The position numbers were made by a program, and so were the translations under genes. From the NCBI GenBank assembly GCA_002479485.1, contig DLNM01000019.1:1-36175 (forward strand): a stretch of DNA of 36,175 nt, in the 5' to 3' direction. Of the stretch, positions 31,680 through 36,175 are shown piece after piece. The notes beneath the pieces were generated by a model. That model saw nothing but the letters and a program-made list of their open reading frames with translations. It searched no databases and was not told the origin of the DNA. How positions within the stretch are numbered: position 1 is the first letter of the stretch; the number at the start of each line of letters is the position of its first letter. Source of the stretch: Firmicutes bacterium UBA7510. GTDB lineage: Bacteria > Bacillota > Clostridia > Tissierellales > Sedimentibacteraceae.

Positions 31680-32237
31680 GTGATTTCAGCAAGTGATTTT
31701 AAAAAAGGTGCCACTATGGTGTGGAACGATGGACTATGGCAAATAGCAGATTTTCAACATGTTAAGCCGGGAAAGGGTGCAGCTTTTGTTAGAACAACAT
31801 TAAAAAATATTAAAACCGGAGCAACAAGAATAGAGACTTTTAACCCAAGTGATAAATTTCCAAAGGCACACATTGAAACCAAAGAAATGCAGTATTTATA
31901 TAGTGATGGTGAACTATATTACTTTATGGATCTTGAATCTTATGAGCAAATTCCGCTTAACCATGAACAGGTTGCAGATGCAATTATCTATATAAAAGAA
32001 AATGAAAATGCAGTTATGAGGTTTTATGAAGGTAAGCCTTTTGAAGTGCAGGCACCAAATTTCGTTGAACTTGAAGTTGTTGAAACTGAACCAGGATTTA
32101 AAGGTGATACAGCAACAGGAGCCAATAAGCCTGCTAAATTAGAAACAGGGGCTGTAGTGAACGTTCCATTGTTTGTAGAAATAGGAGATAAATTAAAAAT
32201 AGACACACGAACTGGTGAGTACTTATCAAGAGTATAA
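31680..32237 (+). CDS. efp: Elongation factor P
   Basis: EF-P rescues ribosomes stalled at proline runs. The GTG at 31680 gives 185 residues, the canonical length, and puts the lysine of the KPGKGAAF loop at position 32, the residue modified in other bacteria. AAGGAGG (31664-31670) lies 9 bases upstream, whereas the in-frame ATG at 31671 abuts it. The C-terminal OB domain ends IDTRTGEYLSRV. No EpmA/YmfI-type modification genes are in the window. Confidence 0.96.
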   Translation: MISASDFKKGATMVWNDGLWQIADFQHVKPGKGAAFVRTTLKNIKTGATRIETFNPSDKFPKAHIETKEMQYLYSDGELYYFMDLESYEQIPLNHEQVADAIIYIKENENAVMRFYEGKPFEVQAPNFVELEVVETEPGFKGDTATGANKPAKLETGAVVNVPLFVEIGDKLKIDTRTGEYLSRV

Positions 32238-32239
32238 AA

Positions 32240-32384
32240 CGAATTACTTCGTAATTCGCTATGCAAATATTGTACTAAAGCACAATATTTGCGCCATCAT
32301 AAAAAAGAATAAATAAAAGTGTGAAAAATTTAGCACTAGTGAAAAACATTTCTCACTAAATTTTAAGACGCCATGAAATGGTGT
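32240..32384 (+). repeat. Palindrome array between efp and the acidic-protein gene
   Basis: It has four stem-loops: CGAATTAC (32240-32247) with 32251-32258 around TTC; GCAAATATTGT (32263-32273) with 32282-32292; AAAATTTAG (32325-32333) with 32356-32364; and ACGCCAT (32368-32374) with ATGGTGT (32378-32384) around GAA. The last is a variant of 24787-24803 with one compensating pair (C:G to T:A) and one G:T wobble. As there, it stands just before a ribosome binding site. Confidence 0.85.
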
Positions 32385-32398
32385 AATGGAGGTTAATT

Positions 32399-32716
32399 AT
32401 GGATTTTTTATTTGAAAAAATTGCTTACTTAAAAGGTTTAGCAGATGGCTTAGATATAGCAGAAGATACAAAAGAAGGAAAATTATTTTCAGCTTTAATC
32501 GATGTTATAGAAGAAATGGCTGAAAGCATGGAAGAAATAGTAGAAGAGCAAGATGAAGTAAATGAATACTTAGATCTTTTAGATGAAGATTTATCAAAAG
32601 TAGAAGAAGAAATCTTTGGTGAATTCGAATATGATGATGAAGATGATTTCGAATTTGATGAAGATGATTTACTTGACGATTGCGAATGTGGTTGCAGCTG
32701 TAATTGCGAAGACTAA
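32399..32716 (+). CDS. Small acidic protein with Cys-rich tail (CD1247 N-terminal-domain-like)
   Basis: The 105-residue protein begins MDFLFEKIAYLKGLADGLDI, a start I associate with clostridial proteins called CD1247 N-terminal domain proteins. Next comes an acidic helix region (residues 38-75) and a tail that is almost all Asp/Glu/Phe. It ends with CECGCSCNC, four cysteines that might bind metal. No function is known. It has no membrane segment. Its GGAGG ribosome binding site follows the ACGCCAT hairpin, and a strong terminator lies downstream. Confidence 0.75.
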   Translation: MDFLFEKIAYLKGLADGLDIAEDTKEGKLFSALIDVIEEMAESMEEIVEEQDEVNEYLDLLDEDLSKVEEEIFGEFEYDDEDDFEFDEDDLLDDCECGCSCNCED

Positions 32717-32729
32717 AAATAAATTAATT

Positions 32730-32768
32730 AAAAATCTCAATTTTTATATTAAAAATTGAGATTTTTTT
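32730..32768 (+). terminator. Intrinsic terminator after the acidic-protein gene
   Basis: A perfect 16-bp stem (32730-32745 with 32751-32766, loop ATATT) ends in a T run. It insulates the sporulation cluster from efp. Confidence 0.94.
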
Positions 32769-32784
32769 ATTTTAGACCGTAAAT

Positions 32785-32817
32785 TTGACAAAATATTCAT
32801 TATGCTTGATTTATAAT
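32785..32817 (+). promoter_or_regulatory. Spo0A-type spoIIG promoter with 21-base spacer
   Basis: TTGACA (32785-32790) and TATAAT (32812-32817) are perfect hexamers but lie 21 bases apart. B. subtilis spoIIG has a similar over-long spacer (22 bases) and needs phosphorylated Spo0A at sites overlapping the -35. TGACAAA at 32786-32792 is one base off the 0A box TGNCGAA and overlaps the -35 here. Confidence 0.72.
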
Positions 32818-32884
32818 ACACTAAGTAGCTTTAGTGTGTAACATTTTGTGCACCATGAACATGAGCATAAATCGGGGGTGAAAC

Positions 32885-33775
32885 TTGGAGTACTATATAG
32901 AACTTATTATATTTCAAGAATTTGTTGTTGATTTTATATTGCTATATATTACAGGTTCTTTATTATATAAAAAAATAGTTTTTAAAAGACTAATAATAGC
33001 ATCTATTATAGGTGTGTTGTATACAATAGCCGTGTACAGTATTGATAGAGAGTTTTTAAATTACTTTATTATAAAGTTTTTAGTTTCTTTATTCATGCTA
33101 ACAATATCATATGCACCAAAAGGAATTATAGAATATGCTAAAGTTATATTATGCTTTTATATTTTATCAATATTAATAATGGGAATAATAATTTTATCAT
33201 ATTTTATATTTAATAGTAGATTAACTATTATTTTATTATTTTGCGCCATGTTTTCAGTATATATGCTGTTTAAGATATTGTTTTACGAGATTAGAAAAGA
33301 CAAGGATTGTAAAGACTATTTAAGAGATGTAAGTATATATCTTAATGGTAATAGTATCGAGGTTATTGGATTTATAGATACTGGAAATGAACTTATTGAT
33401 ACATTAAGCAAAAAACCTGTAGTCATTGTTGATATAAATTATATAAAAGGCTTATTTAGTGATGATACTTTTTATGAAATAAAAAAGGCCTATGATAATG
33501 GTAATGATTATTTGGTTGACTTAATGCTCATAAAATTAAACAACTACAATTTTAGACTATTAAAATACGAAACTATTAGCAGTTGTGATGATTATATGAT
33601 TGGAATAGTTCCAAGTAAAACAATTATAAAGTATAAGGGAAATCAACTTTGTATAGATTGTGTTATTGGTATATATCCAAAAGCATTAAGCAACGATAAT
33701 AAATATCAAGCATTACTTTACAAAAAAATACTTAATTGGGAGGGTGAAAGTGTGGATGCAAATGAATATTATTAA
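32885..33775 (+). CDS. spoIIGA: Sigma-E processing peptidase SpoIIGA
   Basis: SpoIIGA is the membrane aspartic protease that removes the pro-peptide of sigma-E in the mother cell. The 296-residue protein has about five membrane segments in residues 1-130. A cytosolic domain follows with the protease signature FIDTGN (catalytic D165) and C-terminal VIGIYPKAL near residue 260. The TTG start is 4 bases after GGGGGTG, giving MEYYIELIIFQEFVVDFILL. It overlaps sigE, as expected for this constant pair. Confidence 0.94.
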   Translation: MEYYIELIIFQEFVVDFILLYITGSLLYKKIVFKRLIIASIIGVLYTIAVYSIDREFLNYFIIKFLVSLFMLTISYAPKGIIEYAKVILCFYILSILIMGIIILSYFIFNSRLTIILLFCAMFSVYMLFKILFYEIRKDKDCKDYLRDVSIYLNGNSIEVIGFIDTGNELIDTLSKKPVVIVDINYIKGLFSDDTFYEIKKAYDNGNDYLVDLMLIKLNNYNFRLLKYETISSCDDYMIGIVPSKTIIKYKGNQLCIDCVIGIYPKALSNDNKYQALLYKKILNWEGESVDANEYY

Positions 33776-34475
33776 AAAGATTTACATAAGATTATATACT
33801 ATAATTATAAAAAAACTAAAGATTAAGAAAAAGGTATTATATATTGGAGGAAATGATTCCTTACCTCCACCTTTATCTATAGATGAGGAAAAAGAATTAC
33901 TGGCACAAAAAAACGATTGCCCAACTGCAAAATCAAAATTAATTGAGCATAATTTAAGATTAGTTGTGTACATAGCCAAAAAATTTGAATCATCAGGTAT
34001 TAATGTAGAAGATCTAATTTCTATTGGCACAATTGGGCTTATAAAGGCTGTAAACACATTTAAAATCGAAAAAAATATAAAGCTAGCTACTTATGCTTCA
34101 AAGTGCATTGAAAACGAAATTTTAATGTATTTAAGAAGAATATGTAAAATGAAAACAGAGATATCGTTGGATGAGCCATTAAATATTGATTGGGATGGAA
34201 ATGAACTATTACTTTCAGATATTTTGGGAACAGATGAGGATGTTATATTTAAAGATATGGAAAGTGAAATTGACTTAAATTTATTGGATGATTCTATAAA
34301 AAAACTTAGTAAAAGAGAATTTTCAATCATGAAATTGAGATTTGGATTAATGGGAAGCAAGAGCTTTACACAAAAAGAAGTGGCTGATATGCTTGGAATA
34401 TCACAATCTTACATATCAAGACTTGAAAAGAAAATACTAAAAAGACTAAAAAAGGAAATAAGTAAAGTGGTGTAA
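33750..34475 (+). CDS. sigE: Sporulation sigma factor pro-sigma-E
   Basis: Sigma-E drives early mother-cell genes after cleavage by SpoIIGA. A basic, hydrophobic pro-region of about 30 residues precedes YIGGNDSLPPPLS, the processing region. Regions 2 to 4 follow with GTIGLIKAVNTF, NEILMYLRR and the helix-turn-helix VADMLGISQSYISRLEKK. The start is uncertain: GTG 33750 has GGGAGGG five bases upstream and gives 241 residues, while ATG 33756 or 33762 are possible. It overlaps spoIIGA by 26 bases. Confidence 0.95.
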   Translation: MWMQMNIIKKIYIRLYTIIIKKLKIKKKVLYIGGNDSLPPPLSIDEEKELLAQKNDCPTAKSKLIEHNLRLVVYIAKKFESSGINVEDLISIGTIGLIKAVNTFKIEKNIKLATYASKCIENEILMYLRRICKMKTEISLDEPLNIDWDGNELLLSDILGTDEDVIFKDMESEIDLNLLDDSIKKLSKREFSIMKLRFGLMGSKSFTQKEVADMLGISQSYISRLEKKILKRLKKEISKVV

Positions 34476-34489
34476 AAGCGCGTTTTTGT

Positions 34490-34518
34490 GAATAAAAACA
34501 CTTTACAAGGTAATAATT
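34490..34518 (+). promoter_or_regulatory. Candidate forespore promoter of sigG
   Basis: GGTAATAATT (34509-34518) fits the sigma-F -10 consensus GGNRANANTW at every fixed position. GAATA (34490-34494) is a partial -35, one base off GYWTA and with a 14-base spacer. In B. subtilis spoIIIG is first transcribed by sigma-F. Read-through from spoIIGA-sigE also remains possible. Confidence 0.45.
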
Positions 34519-34554
34519 TACATGGGGGATAATTTAATTTAAAGGGGTAAAACA

Positions 34555-35328
34555 ATGATTATTAACAAAGTAGAAATTTGTGGCATTAATACATCACAAT
34601 TGCCTAAAATCAAATCTTCTGATATGAGAGAAATGATTAGAAAGATACAAGAAGGCAATGCAGCAATAAGAGATGAATTTATTTACGGTAACTTAAGACT
34701 TGTTTTAAGTGTAATTCAGAGGTTTAACTCCAGAAACGAGTCTGTTGATGATTTGTTTCAAATTGGCTGTGTAGGGCTTATAAAGGCAATTGATAATTTT
34801 GATTTATCATTGGATGTGAAGTTCTCTACATACGCAGTTCCCATGATAATAGGTGAAATCAGAAGATACTTAAGGGACAATAACTCAATTAGAGTTAGTA
34901 GATCTATGAAGGATACTGCTTATAAGGCTCTTCAAATTCGTGAAAAATTAACATCGTTAAAATCTTGTGAGCCTACAATAGAGGAAATAGCAAAAGAATT
35001 AAATGTAGACAAGGAAGATATAATCTTTGCTCTTGAATCTATACAAGAGCCTGTTTCATTATTTGAACCTATTTATAACGATGGTGGTGATGCTCTATAT
35101 ATTGTTGACCAAATAAAGGACGAAAGAAACCTAGATGAAAAATGGGTTGAAAAGATGACATTGGAAGAAAGTATTAGTGAGCTTACAGAACGTGAAAAAC
35201 AAATTGTAGATATGAGATTTTATAAGGGAAAAACTCAAATGGAAGTAGCTGATGAAATTGGAATATCACAGGCACAAGTATCAAGATTAGAAAAATCAGC
35301 TCTTTCTCAGATACGTAAAAAGTTTTAA
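34555..35328 (+). CDS. sigG: Sporulation sigma factor sigma-G
   Basis: Sigma-G directs late forespore genes. The 257-residue protein has the diagnostic N-terminus NKVEICGINTSQLP, where anti-sigma factors act. It also has region 2 (DLFQIGCVGLIKAIDNFDLS), region 3 (KELNVDKEDIIFALES) and the region 4 helix-turn-helix (MEVADEIGISQAQVSRLEKS). There is no pro-sequence. It follows sigE by 79 bases, the standard spoIIGA-sigE-sigG order. Ribosome binding site AAAGGGG. Confidence 0.97.
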   Translation: MIINKVEICGINTSQLPKIKSSDMREMIRKIQEGNAAIRDEFIYGNLRLVLSVIQRFNSRNESVDDLFQIGCVGLIKAIDNFDLSLDVKFSTYAVPMIIGEIRRYLRDNNSIRVSRSMKDTAYKALQIREKLTSLKSCEPTIEEIAKELNVDKEDIIFALESIQEPVSLFEPIYNDGGDALYIVDQIKDERNLDEKWVEKMTLEESISELTEREKQIVDMRFYKGKTQMEVADEIGISQAQVSRLEKSALSQIRKKF

Positions 35329-35342
35329 TTAGGGGGAGTATA

Positions 35343-35618
35343 ATGATTAGCTATTTAGAATTGATTGATAAAGACATAATTAATATAAAGAACGGTGAAA
35401 ATATAGGAAGATTTACTGATGTTGAAATCGACACAAAAAAAGGAAGAGTAACTGCATTATATATAGAGGAAAATAACAAATTATTAAACTTCTTTGGTAA
35501 AAATAAAGCTATTTTAATTAAATGGGAAGAAATAGTTAAAGTTGGTTTAGATGTTATTGTAGTTGATTATGAAGATAATAATGTAAAAATAGCTAAAGAA
35601 ATTGTAAATGAAAATTAA
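35343..35618 (+). CDS. YlmC/YmxH-family PRC-barrel protein
   Basis: The 91-residue protein is a single PRC-barrel-like domain (SYLELIDKDIINIKNGENIG, then EIDTKKGRVTALYIEE). It belongs to the YlmC/YmxH family, often annotated as sporulation-associated and found just after sigG in Clostridia. Function is unknown. It starts 15 bases after sigG with AGGGGGAG upstream and is followed by a terminator, so it ends the sporulation cluster. Confidence 0.88.
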   Translation: MISYLELIDKDIINIKNGENIGRFTDVEIDTKKGRVTALYIEENNKLLNFFGKNKAILIKWEEIVKVGLDVIVVDYEDNNVKIAKEIVNEN

Positions 35619-35621
35619 TAT

Positions 35622-35661
35622 AAAAAAGGAAATTTTGTGTAATCAAAATTTCTTTTTTTTT
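35622..35661 (+). terminator. Intrinsic terminator after ylmC
   Basis: GGAAATTTTG (35628-35637) pairs with 35644-35653 (one G:T), loop TGTAAT, followed by a run of eight or more T's. Confidence 0.92.
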
Positions 35662-35683
35662 GTTAGAATTTAAACCGATTTTA

Positions 35684-35692
35684 TGGTATAAT
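35684..35692 (+). promoter_or_regulatory. Extended -10 promoter before the methyltransferase gene
   Basis: TGGTATAAT (35684-35692) is a perfect extended -10 (TGN plus TATAAT). The best -35, TTAGAA at 35663-35668, is weak with an 18-base spacer, as is usual with extended -10 promoters. Confidence 0.6.
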
Positions 35693-35781
35693 ATACGCAG
35701 GATATTATCAATATAAATATATAATACAGATGTTTTAAAAAGAAAGGGTGAAAGAAATCAAATAATTGCATGGAGGTAATT

Positions 35782-36175
35782 ATGGAAAAAATTCTTTCAA
35801 AAAAAATAAAAGAAATAATTAGCGATTATGATCAAATTAAATATATAAATAATGTTAAAAGCAGTTTGTATTTAATTTCAAGGCTTATATATATAAATAA
35901 ATTCATATATAAAGTTAGCTTTGTTGAGTTTATAGACTATTATTCAGAAAATATGAAACTTTTTGATGTTAAATCAGTCTTAATATTTAAGGAATATAAT
36001 GATTTTAATTTTTTTGATGAAAGTTACGATATAAGAATAGTAGAAGTACTAAAAAATTTAAAAGAAAATATTGATATAAATAGTTTAAGTATTTCAAAGT
36101 TATATGAAAATCTTATATCAGATAAGGAAAGAAAAATATTAGGACAAGTATATACTCCAAATGATGTAATAGAAA
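35782..36175 (+). CDS. N-terminal part of a probable N6-adenine DNA methyltransferase (cut by window end)
   Basis: An open frame runs from ATG 35782 to the window edge without a stop (131 codons), with GGAGG five bases upstream. The first 110 residues are unfamiliar, helical and lysine/isoleucine-rich. Residues 114-131 contain ERKILGQVYTPNDVIE, matching the G-Q-x-Y-T-P segment just before motif I of gamma-class adenine methyltransferases (type I HsdM, type IIG and Eco57I-like). The catalytic (N/D)PPY motif would lie downstream, so whether it is part of a restriction system or a stand-alone methylase cannot be seen. Confidence 0.7.
   Translation, partial: MEKILSKKIKEIISDYDQIKYINNVKSSLYLISRLIYINKFIYKVSFVEFIDYYSENMKLFDVKSVLIFKEYNDFNFFDESYDIRIVEVLKNLKENIDINSLSISKLYENLISDKERKILGQVYTPNDVIE

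Overview
This window comes from an AT-rich, endospore-forming, flagellated member of the Clostridia. The evidence is the S10-spc-alpha ribosomal superoperon in Gram-positive order, zinc-binding (C+) forms of S14, S4 and L36, genes for SpoIIGA, pro-sigma-E and sigma-G, the FliW/CsrA pair, and AT-biased codon use with strong GGAGG ribosome binding sites. I cannot name the species.

Layout. 1-162 is the end of tuf with its terminator. 163-588 holds two good sigma-A promoters and a structured leader. 589-16350 is the ribosomal superoperon rpsJ to rplQ, with secY, adk, map, a KOW-domain gene, infA and rpoA in their usual places. 16502-19776 is the ECF transporter energising module (ecfA1, ecfA2, ecfT) plus truA. 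A block of about 7.8 kb (19777-27595) then separates truA from rplM-rpsI, which directly follow truA in many Firmicutes. It holds a reverse-strand ECF sigma factor and probable anti-sigma factor, a CheW protein with a chemoreceptor zinc-binding insertion, and a late flagellar operon (flgM, flgN, flgK, flgL, DUF6470, fliW, csrA) behind a sigma-28 promoter. rplM-rpsI follow, then queT behind a possible preQ1-I-like riboswitch, a 420-base structured noncoding element, a reverse-strand merR plus two Gate-domain membrane genes, efp, a small acidic Cys-tailed protein, and the sporulation cluster spoIIGA-sigE-sigG-ylmC. The last 394 bases begin a probable N6-adenine DNA methyltransferase cut by the window edge.

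How the genes work together. The first half builds ribosomes, RNA polymerase alpha and the Sec channel. EcfA1A2T can power substrate-binding S components such as QueT, encoded about 9.5 kb away. FlgM/FlgN/FlgK/FlgL build the hook-filament junction and time filament synthesis, while FliW and CsrA control flagellin translation. SpoIIGA processes pro-sigma-E in the mother cell and sigma-G acts later in the forespore. The spoIIGA promoter has the unusually long spacer known from Spo0A-driven spoIIG.

The least explained feature is a set of short perfect palindromes, often with 3-base loops, clustered in arrays at six or more sites. Two copies share 39 identical bases and one of these forms the 3' end of ecfA2. 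Copies differ by paired changes that keep the stems. I know of no name for this family.
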